Of a stretch of 64,000 nt of DNA, positions 8,491-16,934 are shown in pieces. A program made the translations under genes and the position numbers. The notes below the pieces were generated by a model, which saw only the letters and a program-made list of their open reading frames with translations, was not told the DNA's origin and did not search any database. The stretch is taken from NCBI GenBank assembly GCA_016186175.1, contig JACPMB010000009.1, forward strand, positions 62,001 through 126,000, read 5' to 3'. Each line of letters starts with the position of its first letter. Position 1 is the first letter of the stretch. Origin of the DNA: Candidatus Peregrinibacteria bacterium (GTDB lineage Bacteria; Patescibacteriota; Gracilibacteria; Peribacterales; Peribacteraceae).

Positions 8491-8642
8491 GGGAACCTCT
8501 GAAAAATGCCTCCTGCTTCGTCATCTGCGCCAAAATTTCGCTCAACGTATGCCGATACGCCTCGCAAAATTTTGGCTTGCTTCCTCGCATGAGGCGATTT
8601 TTGAGAGGTTCCTTCCCATCGTGATGTTTTGGTGATGCGTAT
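8491..8642. repeat. Hairpin repeat family 1, copy A
   Basis: First of three copies (others 22135-22294, inverted, and 55721-55882). The core, 8492-8612, begins GGAACCTCTGAAAAATGCC and ends with the imperfect inverse GGCGATTTTTGAGAGGTTCC. Inner arms CCAAAATTTCG / CGAAATTTTGG-type also pair, so almost the whole element can fold into one long hairpin. A conserved tail (TTCCCATCGTGATGTTTTGG...) follows. It lies between the convergent ssb and CAP-like genes and abuts the stop codon of the latter. It resembles a non-autonomous MITE, or a repeat used as a bidirectional terminator. Confidence 0.85.
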
Positions 8643-9029
8643 TTATGAATTTTTCCGCGCCCTCCACGCAAAAATCATCAAATAACGATTGAAATACTCC
8701 TGTGTGTAAATAGCAACTCCGTGCGCTGCGATGTCTTCGCGGAGAAAATTGTGCAAGTGAGCGTCATCTCCGTGGTAAATATTATGCACGGCAAAGGAAT
8801 ACGGATCCTGGCATGAGCCGGAAAATATATTTTCCGTTTGAGCATCGCCCAATTCCCCTTTTTCAGGATGACAGATGCCTTTCCCATGTCGCAGTATCCA
8901 CTTGATATGTTCCCAGGCCCATCCGGAAAGTTGGCCGTCTTCCTGCAGATCCCATCGTCCGTGCATCCTGCGCAGGGAGTTTATTTGGTCAAGCACGAAT
9001 CTCCCTATGTCTATATCCAGCAGAGACAT
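8643..9029 (-). CDS. CAP/SCP-like domain protein
   Basis: A 128-residue protein resembling the CAP (cysteine-rich secretory protein/PR-1) fold. The string WAWEHIKWILRHGK, then ENIFSG, then HLHNFLREDIAAHGVAIY matches the CAP pattern of helix, ENI motif and a His followed by a beta strand. There is no signal peptide in this start, so it is either cytoplasmic or the N-terminus is mis-assigned. It lies 28 nt downstream of murB and could be the last gene of the cell-wall operon. Its stop is immediately next to repeat copy A. The family call is moderate; the catalytic or ligand role of CAP domains is not settled in general. Confidence 0.6.
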   Translation of the reverse strand: MSLLDIDIGRFVLDQINSLRRMHGRWDLQEDGQLSGWAWEHIKWILRHGKGICHPEKGELGDAQTENIFSGSCQDPYSFAVHNIYHGDDAHLHNFLREDIAAHGVAIYTQEYFNRYLMIFAWRARKNS

Positions 9030-9057
9030 CTGCGGCGAATCCTACTGTAAGCCGGTT

Positions 9058-9972
9058 CTATTGCCACAAATTTGCGCCGTCTTCGCCGTAAAGCCGCATC
9101 TCCACGCCCTCAATCCGCGGCGCGGTTTTTTTGACGAGTCCGATGACGGCTTTGACGTCATCAAATGTCCCATTATCGGTGTTCATCAGGAAGTTTGCGT
9201 GTTTTTCGCTGATCTGAACGCCGCCGATTTTTTCCCCGCGCAATCCGGCTCCGGCAATCAGCTGCCATGCCGGCGTTCCGTCGGAAAGCGATTTGAAGCA
9301 CGATCCGGCCGTCTTAAGATGCGGCTGCGTTTCGATTCGCTTCTTCAGCAGACGTTCTATTTCCATCTTTACATCGGCTTCCTGACGCGATGGAATGCTC
9401 AATGCAATCTCCCAGATGATTACCTGGCGCGATGCATACGCGCAGGTCTTGAACGCGCTGTCCCTGTACCGGAATTTACATTCATCGCGCGTAAATATTT
9501 TCCATCGCCCATCCACGTATGCCGTCACTGATTCGACAAAATAATCAATCCATATGCCGCTTGCCCCCTGCCCGGCATTCCCGAATATCGCGCCGCCGAC
9601 AGTTCCCGGAATCCCGGTCAACGCCGAGAGGTCCAGGTTGTTCACGGCGAGATTGTTTACAAGGCAGCCGAGCGGTTTCCCCGCTCCGACGACGATCCGG
9701 GTTCTGCGCCCATTCGAATTTTCCATTGTCATGTTCTCCGATTGGATCCGCACAACCAACGCGGCGATCACGCCATCCGCAAAAATAGTATTTGATCCGC
9801 CGCCGAGGACGATCAGCGGAATTTTCTTTGACCGGGCAAATGAGCAGGCGTCCTCCGCGTCTTTTTTCGTAAGCAATTCCGCGTACCACCGCGCCTTTCC
9901 GCCTATGCGCATTGTGGTTTTTGGGCCTAGGGGAACGAGTTCCTGGATTAACATGAGAACGTGAACAATCAT
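9058..9972 (-). CDS. murB: UDP-N-acetylenolpyruvoylglucosamine reductase
   Basis: Reduces UDP-GlcNAc-enolpyruvate to UDP-MurNAc with NADPH and FAD, the second committed step of peptidoglycan synthesis. The FAD-binding motif LIVLGGGSNTIFAD is at about residues 53-66. ALTGIPGTVGGAIFGNAG follows, then YRDSAF (substrate Arg), the catalytic serine context AGSCFKSL, and the C-terminal glutamate in GVEMRLYGE. Length 304 is normal. The ATG (9972-9970) overlaps the gltX stop as ATGA, so translation is probably coupled. It works with murA and murG in this window. Confidence 0.95.
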   Translation of the reverse strand: MIVHVLMLIQELVPLGPKTTMRIGGKARWYAELLTKKDAEDACSFARSKKIPLIVLGGGSNTIFADGVIAALVVRIQSENMTMENSNGRRTRIVVGAGKPLGCLVNNLAVNNLDLSALTGIPGTVGGAIFGNAGQGASGIWIDYFVESVTAYVDGRWKIFTRDECKFRYRDSAFKTCAYASRQVIIWEIALSIPSRQEADVKMEIERLLKKRIETQPHLKTAGSCFKSLSDGTPAWQLIAGAGLRGEKIGGVQISEKHANFLMNTDNGTFDDVKAVIGLVKKTAPRIEGVEMRLYGEDGANLWQ

Positions 9973-11435
9973 TGTATTGATCGCGCCGTCCGTCGCAGGC
10001 GCTCCATCGTTTTCGTTTTTCCCAGCGCTTCCGCAACTTCATACGCGCCGGGGCTGTAAGGCAAGCCGGTCAGGGCAGCGCGAAGCGGCCAAAGCAATTG
10101 CCCCTGACTGAAATTTCCCAAGCCGGACTGCACGGCGGCCTTCAGGCCAGTGACAGTCCATTCTTTCTCAATGACATTTCCAAGAACCCTCTCAAGCGTC
10201 ATGAAAATCTCCGACAGTTGCGACTTTTCGATTTTCTGCTTCTCGTTTGCGATCAGTTCGGCGCTTGCGCGCGGTTCCTCGTAGAAAAATCTCATCATGT
10301 CCGGAGCTTCGTGGAAGAACGTGATGCGTTCCTGGATAAGCCGCGCTTTTTTGACAAAATCAGGATCGGATTTGGCGAGTAAAAACTTTTCCGCCACGAG
10401 CGGCAGTATCCGGCTCGCAAAATCAGAAAGCCGGATTTTCCGCATCCATTGGCCCTGCAGCCAGTCCAGCTTCTCCAGATCAAATATCGCCCCCGCCTTC
10501 TGAACGCGTTCCAGGCTGAATTGCTCTATCAATTCCTCCATCGTGAAAATTTCCTGAGTCGTTCCGGGATTCCATCCGAGAAGCGCGAGAAAGTTAACCA
10601 TTGTTTCCGGCAAATAACCTTTCCTCATGTACTCCTCAACGGTTACGTCGCCGTCGCGCTTGCTCAGCTTTTTTCTGTCTTTTCCGAGCAGCAACGGGAC
10701 ATGCGCGTATCGCGGCGGTGTCCATCCAAGCCATTCGAAGAGCAGGAGATGTTTGGGGAGCGAACTTAGCCATTCCTCGCCGCGTATCACGATGTCCGTC
10801 TCCATCAAGTGATCGTCCACTACATGCGCGAGATGATATGTGGGAAAGCAGTCGCTTTTTAGAAGTACCTGGTCGTCAATCGTATGCCCCTGAAAATTGA
10901 GCTCTCCACGTATTTCATCCGTGAATGTGATGCGGCGTTCATGCGGAATTTTCATGCGAATCACGTGCGGCGCCCCATTTTTCGATTTTAAAGCCGCGTC
11001 CTCCGTCGACAGTCCCAGGCACCTCCGGTCATACATCGGCGGCTGCCTGAGTTCCTCCTGTCGTTTGCGCATCTCCTGCAGGCGCTCTGGCAGACAGAAG
11101 CAGCGGTACGCGCGGCCTTTAAGCACCAGCTCGGCGGCGTACTTTTTGTAAAGCGGCAAACGTTCGGACTGGAAATACGGCCCCCGGTTTCCTTTCTGCA
11201 TTACTTCGCCCCCCGGATCCAGCATCACTCCTTCATCCGGCGAAATACCGACCCATGTCATGCCGCGAAGCATGTTCTCCACTGCGCCGGGAACCAGCCG
11301 TTCGCGGTCAGTGTCCTCAATCCGCACGAGAAAATTCCCGTTCGTCCGCCTGGAAACAAGATAATTCATCAGCGCGGTGCGAAGGCCTCCAACATGCAGA
11401 AAGCCCGTCGGCGACGGAGGGAAGCGTGTTCTCAC
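9969..11435 (-). CDS. gltX: Glutamyl-tRNA synthetase
   Basis: Charges tRNA-Glu (and tRNA-Gln in non-discriminating forms) with glutamate. Class I signatures are clear: the HIGH-like motif PPSPTGFLHVGGLRTA at residues 6-21 and the KMSKS-like KKLSKRDG near residue 255. The length of 488 is typical. The start codon is GTG (11435-11433), directly before MRTRFPPSPTG. It sits inside the peptidoglycan operon, 32 nt after the cyclophilin gene and overlapping murB by 4 nt. No gln-specific synthetase is seen in the window, so whether it is discriminating cannot be decided. Confidence 0.95.
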   Translation of the reverse strand: MRTRFPPSPTGFLHVGGLRTALMNYLVSRRTNGNFLVRIEDTDRERLVPGAVENMLRGMTWVGISPDEGVMLDPGGEVMQKGNRGPYFQSERLPLYKKYAAELVLKGRAYRCFCLPERLQEMRKRQEELRQPPMYDRRCLGLSTEDAALKSKNGAPHVIRMKIPHERRITFTDEIRGELNFQGHTIDDQVLLKSDCFPTYHLAHVVDDHLMETDIVIRGEEWLSSLPKHLLLFEWLGWTPPRYAHVPLLLGKDRKKLSKRDGDVTVEEYMRKGYLPETMVNFLALLGWNPGTTQEIFTMEELIEQFSLERVQKAGAIFDLEKLDWLQGQWMRKIRLSDFASRILPLVAEKFLLAKSDPDFVKKARLIQERITFFHEAPDMMRFFYEEPRASAELIANEKQKIEKSQLSEIFMTLERVLGNVIEKEWTVTGLKAAVQSGLGNFSQGQLLWPLRAALTGLPYSPGAYEVAEALGKTKTMERLRRTARSIQ

Positions 11436-11467
11436 GTGTAAAGCCTATCAGGAATCCTGCAAGAAGG

Positions 11468-12247
11468 TCACTTAACCTCCGCCGTAAACGTCACAGGCTC
11501 ATCAGGCTTGTCCGTCGCGGCATCGCGCGGAACATTGGCGATCGTATCCACGACATTCATGCCCTCAGTGACGCGACCGAAGACGGTGTGTCGCCCGTCG
11601 AGCCACGGAGTGCTATCCCCGTGTATGACGAAGAATTGGCTTCCGTTCGTGTTGGGACCCCTGTTTGCCATGGCGACTGCTCCTTTTGTCATCGGAAGAG
11701 ACTGTAGTTCGCTTTTGTAAACATATCCCTGTTTTTCGTAGAATTCCTTGATGGTGACATTCTCGAATTCCGGCGACAGAGGCTCCCCCTCCGCTGCGTC
11801 TTTCAGGGTCTTCTCGCCGAGACCGTAGCTATCCGCGTTGATCTCATCCTCGAAAGTCGGCCCGTAAATGCTCTCGCCCCCTGTGCCGTCCCCGTTCGGA
11901 TCTCCTCCCTGGATCATGAACCCCGGAATCACGCGATGAAACGTCATGTTGTCGAACGTTCCGGCCCTGGCGAGGACGACGAAATTCGTCACTGTTTTTG
12001 GCGCTACATCCGCGTCCAGCTCCATGGTGACGTCGCCCTTGTTCGTATGCAGAATTACTGTGTGCTTTCCGGAAAGCATATTCCCGTCGAAGTTTTTCCG
12101 CGCTTCCAAAATTTTGGCGGACGGCTCAGCAATGACTGGAGAACCAACATCAGGAGCGGCGACCGGCTCCGCCGGCCGTTTTGCGCAGCTCACAAGAAGA
12201 AAAGCCAGCGCAAAAAGCGGAATAATGAATTTGTACCAATGGTTCAT
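11468..12247 (-). CDS. Cyclophilin-type peptidyl-prolyl cis-trans isomerase, lipoprotein
   Basis: A folding catalyst for exported proteins. The N-terminus is a lipoprotein signal peptide with lipobox LVSC (lipidated Cys21), so it should be anchored on the outer face of the membrane; lspA is encoded in the same window. The cyclophilin domain spans about residues 60-258: VILHTNKGDVTMEL, FHRVIPGFMIQGGDP, MANRGPNTNGSQFFV and the closing FGRVTEGMNVVDTIANV. An insertion of roughly 30 residues (FEDEINADSYGLGEKTLK and following) is seen in other long bacterial cyclophilins. It lies between murG and gltX, spaced 36 and 32 nt. Confidence 0.92.
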   Translation of the reverse strand: MNHWYKFIIPLFALAFLLVSCAKRPAEPVAAPDVGSPVIAEPSAKILEARKNFDGNMLSGKHTVILHTNKGDVTMELDADVAPKTVTNFVVLARAGTFDNMTFHRVIPGFMIQGGDPNGDGTGGESIYGPTFEDEINADSYGLGEKTLKDAAEGEPLSPEFENVTIKEFYEKQGYVYKSELQSLPMTKGAVAMANRGPNTNGSQFFVIHGDSTPWLDGRHTVFGRVTEGMNVVDTIANVPRDAATDKPDEPVTFTAEVK

Positions 12248-12283
12248 ACAGCCGATCGAGGATACTCAAAAGAAATCGCAAGC

Positions 12284-13300
12284 TCAAGGCACTCCGCCAT
12301 ATTCGTGCGCAACTGCCAATAGAATGTCTGCCGTTTTTTTGCCGGCGTCAAGATCGGCAAGAGCACAAATATTCCTGCGTATTTCGCTAAAGAAGTTTGC
12401 ATCTGTCCCGAAACGGACGATTGCGCGGAGCAATGCACTCCCGAGCGCATCCTGCTCGATAACGACACATGCGCCTTTCTCTTCTGCTGCGCGGGCGTTC
12501 TTTTCCTGATGGTCGTGCGCCAGCCCGCGCAGCGGGACCAGCATGGGGACTATGCCCAATGCAGCGAATTCGCTTATGGCTCCGGCTCCCGCACGGCTCA
12601 GGGCCATATCGGCGATCGCGAGGAGATGAGGATAGTCTTCATGCGCGAATTCCCGCGTCCAGTATCGTCCGGTGCGCGGAGCAGCGCCGCTCTTGCCGGC
12701 GCCTGTGATATGGACGACGTCAACCAGCGATAAAATAGCATCCAGTTGCGCGGTGATCGCGTCATTCAACGCGCTGGCGCCCTGGCTTCCGCCCATGACC
12801 AGCAGAACCGGCCTGGAGCCGGAAAGTCCCGTAATAACAAATCCCTTCTCTCTTGAACCGGAAAAAAGCTCCGGCCGCACAGGGTTGCCGGGGAACCCGC
12901 GGCAGACGCGTTCGGCGAAACGCGACAACAGCCTTGTCGCTCTTCCGGGCACTGCATCGGATTCATGAATGACGAGTGGAATCCCCATTGCCCGTCCGGC
13001 GAGCGCGACAGGCACGGTCACGCCTCCTCCCTTGGAGAATATTACGTCCGGTTTTACGCGACCGAGTATTTTCCACGCTCGCAAAATCATCATGGGGAGC
13101 GACCAAGTCGTCACTCGCCGCCCGCACAGGGCTGTGAAAGCGGCTCCTTCCGTTTGCAGAAATATGAGATCTTCCTTTCTGGTTGAGCAAATGAAATGCG
13201 TCTGCGCCCGCCGATCGAGCATCTGCGCCGCACGCCACACCGCGACGCACGGGGCGATGTGGCCGATGGAGCCGCCGGCAGCGAACAGGATTTTCGCCAT
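12284..13300 (-). CDS. murG: UDP-GlcNAc--lipid I N-acetylglucosaminyltransferase
   Basis: Adds GlcNAc to lipid I to make lipid II at the inner face of the membrane. GT-B fold: N-terminal MAKILFAAGGSIGHIAP (GGTGGH-type loop), VIFSKGGGVTVPVALAG, LVIHESDAVPG, VMGGSQGA and the donor-site region LSRAGAGAISEFAALGIVPMLVPL. About 338 residues from ATG 13300, slightly short but complete. A TTG further upstream (13333) would overlap ftsW but adds 11 non-conserved residues, so the ATG is preferred. It follows ftsW closely, the usual dcw-cluster order. Confidence 0.94.
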   Translation of the reverse strand: MAKILFAAGGSIGHIAPCVAVWRAAQMLDRRAQTHFICSTRKEDLIFLQTEGAAFTALCGRRVTTWSLPMMILRAWKILGRVKPDVIFSKGGGVTVPVALAGRAMGIPLVIHESDAVPGRATRLLSRFAERVCRGFPGNPVRPELFSGSREKGFVITGLSGSRPVLLVMGGSQGASALNDAITAQLDAILSLVDVVHITGAGKSGAAPRTGRYWTREFAHEDYPHLLAIADMALSRAGAGAISEFAALGIVPMLVPLRGLAHDHQEKNARAAEEKGACVVIEQDALGSALLRAIVRFGTDANFFSEIRRNICALADLDAGKKTADILLAVAHEYGGVP

Positions 13301-13322
13301 GGGGAGCGCATTATAGTCATTT

Positions 13323-14498
13323 TTACGCTCCAAGCGCCCATCTTCCGAGTTTTTTCCTGTTCTGTCTTCTTGCGAGACTTGCTTCCGTAGTCGAATGCAT
13401 TGAGATGTTCAACAGAATTCCTATCGCGGCCAGCAGCGACACGAGCGACGATCCGCCGTAGCTGATGAAAGGAAGCGTGATGCCTGTAAGAGGGAAAAGT
13501 CCGATGTTAACGGCGATATTGATCAACGTCTGCACGGCAATCCACGCGGTGATGCCGATAGCCAGCAGAAAGCCGAATCTGTCGGGCGCGTTCTCCGCGA
13601 TGCGATACCCGCGAAACACAAGCAGCCCGTACATCGAGAGAACTATCATCAGTCGGAAGAATCCAAGCTCTTCGGCCATGGCGGAGAAAATCATGTCTCC
13701 TTTCACTTCGGGCAGGTATCCGAACTTCTGGATGGATTTTCCGTATCCGACGCCAAAAAACCCGCCGCTTCCGATCGTTATCAGCGCCTGCTTTATCTGG
13801 AAGCCGAAAGTTTCGCGTATAGACGGATCGTCCGGAAACAGGAAAGCAACGAACCGGAGCCGGATGTACGATTTTTGCAGAATGATCGGGAGTCCGACGA
13901 GGGCAGTGAGCCCGCCGCCGAGAATCATATGCGACACACTTCCCCCGCCTATGAAAAACATCACCGAGGCGATTGTGCAAAGCACGAGAAACGATCCGAG
14001 ATCAGGCTGAATCGCGATCAGAAAAGTGCTTATCAGAAGCAGCACGGCGAACGGCACGAACCCTTCCTTGAAAGTTCCAATCAGCTGCTCGCGTTTTTGC
14101 AGCCACACCGAGAGGTAGAAGATCATCGTAAGTTTCAGAAATTCCGACGGTTGCACCGAGAATGGTCCTATTCGCAGCCAGCTCCACGAAGTCCCCCATC
14201 CGGCGTTCACGCCGGGAATCAGAACAAGAACAAGCAGGAGAATCGTCGCAAAGAACAGGAATTTAGCCGACCGTTCCCAAAAGCGATAAGATATTACACT
14301 CGTGCAGAACATCACTCCCATGCCGAACAGGACATGAAGAAATGTGCGCCATAGATAGAACGAGTTCATCCCGCGTCCATAAAGTCTCAGCGTCAACTGG
14401 TAACTCTCATATACCGACACGCTCGCCAGCATAGCCAGTCCGAAAAGCGTCAGGACGACAGTAATGCCGAGAAGCAGCAGATCAATGCGACGAAACAT
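13323..14498 (-). CDS. ftsW: Lipid II glycosyltransferase / cell division protein of the SEDS family
   Basis: A polytopic SEDS protein that polymerises lipid II at the septum together with a class B PBP. About ten membrane helices are visible. Conserved motifs: SWSWLRIGPFSVQPSEFLKL, AIQPDLGSFLV, IGSGGFFGVGYGKSIQKFGYLPEVKGDMIFSAMAEELGF (quoted here only as a landmark of the large loop, residues about 255-293) and LPFISYGGSSLV. The ATG at 14498 is used; the TTG at 14507 is less likely. A -10 TATACT lies 12 nt upstream. RodA is the alternative, but the neighbours murG and murB favour FtsW. Confidence 0.92.
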   Translation of the reverse strand: MFRRIDLLLLGITVVLTLFGLAMLASVSVYESYQLTLRLYGRGMNSFYLWRTFLHVLFGMGVMFCTSVISYRFWERSAKFLFFATILLLVLVLIPGVNAGWGTSWSWLRIGPFSVQPSEFLKLTMIFYLSVWLQKREQLIGTFKEGFVPFAVLLLISTFLIAIQPDLGSFLVLCTIASVMFFIGGGSVSHMILGGGLTALVGLPIILQKSYIRLRFVAFLFPDDPSIRETFGFQIKQALITIGSGGFFGVGYGKSIQKFGYLPEVKGDMIFSAMAEELGFFRLMIVLSMYGLLVFRGYRIAENAPDRFGFLLAIGITAWIAVQTLINIAVNIGLFPLTGITLPFISYGGSSLVSLLAAIGILLNISMHSTTEASLARRQNRKKLGRWALGA

Positions 14499-14510
14499 GC
14501 GGGGCAACTG

Positions 14511-14516
14511 AGTATA
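14511..14516 (-). promoter_or_regulatory. -10 element of the ftsW-murG operon
   Basis: TATACT on the minus strand lies 12 nt before the ftsW ATG. No convincing -35 is seen. The gap is so short that the mRNA would have almost no leader. Confidence 0.35.
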
Positions 14517-14602
14517 GAGCCTGAGCCGGTTTCGGAAACAGAAAGCCGGCCGGCAGTTTCACATATTTATTCTGGCCCTGGCCCTGGCTCCGACCTTAGG
14601 CT

Positions 14603-15031
14603 GTGTGCGTGCTGACCCTGACCGCCGTTCTAAGTTTTACAATCAGCCTTCTCGCCAAGTTCGCGGCCGATCATCTGCTGATAGCTAGGATTCCCGTTTT
14701 TGGTTCATTCGCCGGTTTGCAAATCGCGGAGAATTCCGGCGTTGCATTCAGCATCACATTCCCGTGGAAACTGCAAAACATCCTTATAGGTCTGGCGCTG
14801 CTTTGCATAGCAGTGGCGGCAACAAAGGCAAGAACGAAGGCCGGGAAAATCGCCTTCGGAATGATCATCGGTGGAGCGGCCGGGAACATCGCCGACCGCA
14901 TTAATGACGGGAAAGTAACTGATTTTTTCCAGGCGGGCTCGTTCCCGATTTTCAACGTTGCCGACAGCTTCATAACAGTTGGAGTATTTCTGCTTCTGCT
15001 GGAGATGATATGGCGATGGTGGAACGGCTGA
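14603..15031 (+). CDS. lspA: Lipoprotein signal peptidase (signal peptidase II)
   Basis: Cleaves the signal peptide of prolipoproteins after lipidation; a membrane aspartyl protease. Four hydrophobic segments, the NSGVAFSI motif near residue 45, and the two catalytic aspartates in GNIADRI and FNVADSFI are present. Length 142 is normal. The start is GTG (14603, or 14609). It is divergent from ftsW and 24 nt upstream of murA. A lipoprotein substrate (cyclophilin, lipobox LVSC) is encoded nearby. Confidence 0.93.
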   Translation: MCVLTLTAVLSFTISLLAKFAADHLLIARIPVFGSFAGLQIAENSGVAFSITFPWKLQNILIGLALLCIAVAATKARTKAGKIAFGMIIGGAAGNIADRINDGKVTDFFQAGSFPIFNVADSFITVGVFLLLLEMIWRWWNG

Positions 15032-15038
15032 CTTGCGT

Positions 15039-15044
15039 TACAAT
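15039..15044 (+). promoter_or_regulatory. -10-like element before murA
   Basis: TACAAT lies 11 nt before the murA ATG, overlapping the 3' flank of lspA. No -35 match is obvious. It may give murA its own nearly leaderless transcript in addition to read-through from lspA. Confidence 0.3.
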
Positions 15045-15055
15045 GCTCCTCCCCT

Positions 15056-16324
15056 ATGGAAATCACATACAGAGTCCGCGGCGGCATACCACTTGTCGGC
15101 GATGTTGCCATCGGGGGATCCAAGAATGCCGCTCTGCCTCTGATCGCCGCCGGCGTCCTCGCCGCAGAAGGCGAGACAGTCCTGCGAAACGTGCCGCAAC
15201 TGCGCGACGTGCGCATGATGCTGAATATTCTTGACTTCCTGGGAGCGGAAACGAGCTTTGAAGAAGGCACAGTGCGCATCCGCGCACAGAAGCTCCAGAG
15301 CAGGCCAATTCCGGCCGAACTCTGCGCTCCTATACGGGGGTCAATCCTGTTCCTCGGGCCGCTGCTTGCGCGGTTTGGAGTGGTTGAAATGGCTTATCCG
15401 GGCGGAGATGTGATAGGCAAAAGGCCTGTTAACGCGCATGTCGAGGCGTTCACGCAGATGGGAGCCGAAGATATGAGTACGCAGGATATTTTGCATTTGC
15501 AGGGCACGCTCGAATCGGGACACGTCATCCTTCCGGAATTTTCCGTCACGGCCACCGAAAATGCGGTAATGGCCGCGTCGCTCCTTCCGGGGGAGACGCG
15601 CATTGATCTCGCCGCGAGCGAGCCGCACGTGCAGGAAGTGGAGCGATTCGTCGGCAGCATGGGGGCGAAAATCAGCGGAATCGGACAGCATACGGTCGTC
15701 ATACGCGGCTCCAGAACTCTTCACGGAGCCGAGCATTACGTCACATTCGATTACCTGGAGGCGGGAGTATTGGTCCTGGCGGCCCTGATCACGCGAGGCA
15801 AACTCAGACTGCATGGCATAGACCGCGAGCATCTTCTCTCATTCCTAGATTCGTTGCGCAGGTTCGGCGCCGTGTGGAAGTACGATCCTAAGGAACAGGC
15901 GCTGCTGATTGACGGCGAGTTGTCATCGCTCCGTTCCATGAACGTCCGCACCAATATTTTCCCCGGATTCCCGAGCGATTTGCAGGCGCCGATGGGTGTT
16001 GCGATGACGCAAGCGCAGGGAGTAAGCCGAATGTTTGAACGGCTGTACGAAGGGCGCATGGCGTACCTGTACGAACTGGAGAAAATGGGGGCGCATGTTG
16101 AGATTCTTAACGCGCACCAAGCTCTGATCATCGGGCCCACTCCGCTGCGCGGCCGCGTCGTTGCCAGCAACGACATTCGCGCCGGCGCCGCCATGGTGCT
16201 TGCCGCGCTCTGCGCCGAGGGCGAAACGACGATCACGGATGTGCGTTACATCGAGCGCGGATACGACAAACTTGATCAGAAATTGCGGGGTTTGGGGGCG
16301 AAAATCGAGCGGATGGAGGCGTAA
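15056..16324 (+). CDS. murA: UDP-N-acetylglucosamine 1-carboxyvinyltransferase with Asp at the catalytic Cys position
   Basis: Transfers enolpyruvate from PEP to UDP-GlcNAc, the first committed step of peptidoglycan synthesis. Residues GGSKNAALPL (Lys23 region) and the EPSP-synthase fold repeats are intact over 422 residues. The flexible loop that normally reads GGCAIGxRPVD here reads GGDVIGKRPVN, with Asp118 replacing the cysteine. This substitution is known from intrinsically fosfomycin-resistant MurA enzymes (for example mycobacteria, chlamydiae and Borrelia). Acts upstream of MurB, also in this window. Confidence 0.95.
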   Translation: MEITYRVRGGIPLVGDVAIGGSKNAALPLIAAGVLAAEGETVLRNVPQLRDVRMMLNILDFLGAETSFEEGTVRIRAQKLQSRPIPAELCAPIRGSILFLGPLLARFGVVEMAYPGGDVIGKRPVNAHVEAFTQMGAEDMSTQDILHLQGTLESGHVILPEFSVTATENAVMAASLLPGETRIDLAASEPHVQEVERFVGSMGAKISGIGQHTVVIRGSRTLHGAEHYVTFDYLEAGVLVLAALITRGKLRLHGIDREHLLSFLDSLRRFGAVWKYDPKEQALLIDGELSSLRSMNVRTNIFPGFPSDLQAPMGVAMTQAQGVSRMFERLYEGRMAYLYELEKMGAHVEILNAHQALIIGPTPLRGRVVASNDIRAGAAMVLAALCAEGETTITDVRYIERGYDKLDQKLRGLGAKIERMEA

Positions 16325-16342
16325 CCTGCCTCTGATTCGCCT

Positions 16343-16370
16343 TTGCCCGCTGCACGGTTAGTCCTATTAT
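16343..16370 (+). promoter_or_regulatory. Promoter with leaderless spacing before the MBL-like gene
   Basis: TTGCCC (16343-16348), a 16-nt spacer and TATTAT (16365-16370) end 7 nt before ATG 16378. No Shine-Dalgarno fits between -10 and ATG, so the transcript would start at or next to the initiation codon. Confidence 0.5.
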
Positions 16371-16377
16371 TCGTCCG

Positions 16378-16914
16378 ATGCTGACGTTTACATCCGTTTC
16401 GCCGACGTCCTTCCGCCTTCAAAACGGCGATGCGACGCTTACTGTGTTTCCAAATCCGTCCGATGCTGCGAAGAGCGGCAAGAGCGGAATCACGCTTGCG
16501 GCCGTTCCGGAAGAGGAGGGGTCACAAGGCGTCATATCCTGGCCCGGCGAGTACAATATCAGCGGCGTCTCCATACGGGGGATCGGGCACGATGACGGCA
16601 GGCAGGTGAGCTATGTCGCCGACCCGGACCATATCCGCTGCGCATTCCTCTCTGAACCCGTAAAAGACTGGACCGATCGTCAGATAGAAGCAGTGGGAGA
16701 CGTCTCGGTGCTTGTGCTCCCTGCAGCGGACGCGAAATTGACGCAGAAACTAGTTGATGAGTTCGATCCGCGCGTGCTGATTCTGCTCCCGGGCAAAGAC
16801 AAAGACGCGCTGAAGTCGGTTGAGAAGATAATCGGAGTAAAAGAGCGGGTTGGCGAATACAAAATAAAAGGGTCTCTGCCGGCGGAAGGAAGGGAAGTCG
16901 TAGTTTTGCAGTGA
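16378..16914 (+). CDS. MBL-fold-like protein without the metal-binding motif
   Basis: The 178-residue protein resembles the UlaG-like (COG2220) metallo-beta-lactamase branch common in CPR genomes, mainly by SWPGEYNISGVSIRGIGHDDG and by the alternating strand pattern at the C-terminus (VLVLPAADAK, PRVLILLPG). The HxHxDH zinc motif is absent, so hydrolase activity is unlikely and it may be a structural or regulatory relative. It stands alone after murA, 53 nt away, with its own promoter. Function unknown. Confidence 0.6.
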   Translation: MLTFTSVSPTSFRLQNGDATLTVFPNPSDAAKSGKSGITLAAVPEEEGSQGVISWPGEYNISGVSIRGIGHDDGRQVSYVADPDHIRCAFLSEPVKDWTDRQIEAVGDVSVLVLPAADAKLTQKLVDEFDPRVLILLPGKDKDALKSVEKIIGVKERVGEYKIKGSLPAEGREVVVLQ

Positions 16915-16934
16915 GAGCATTGAAGGGCCGCCCT

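Noticed and set aside
7533..8567. 344-codon minus-strand frame across ssb and repeat A
   Set aside because: Antisense to the well-supported ssb; its start lies in the hairpin repeat.
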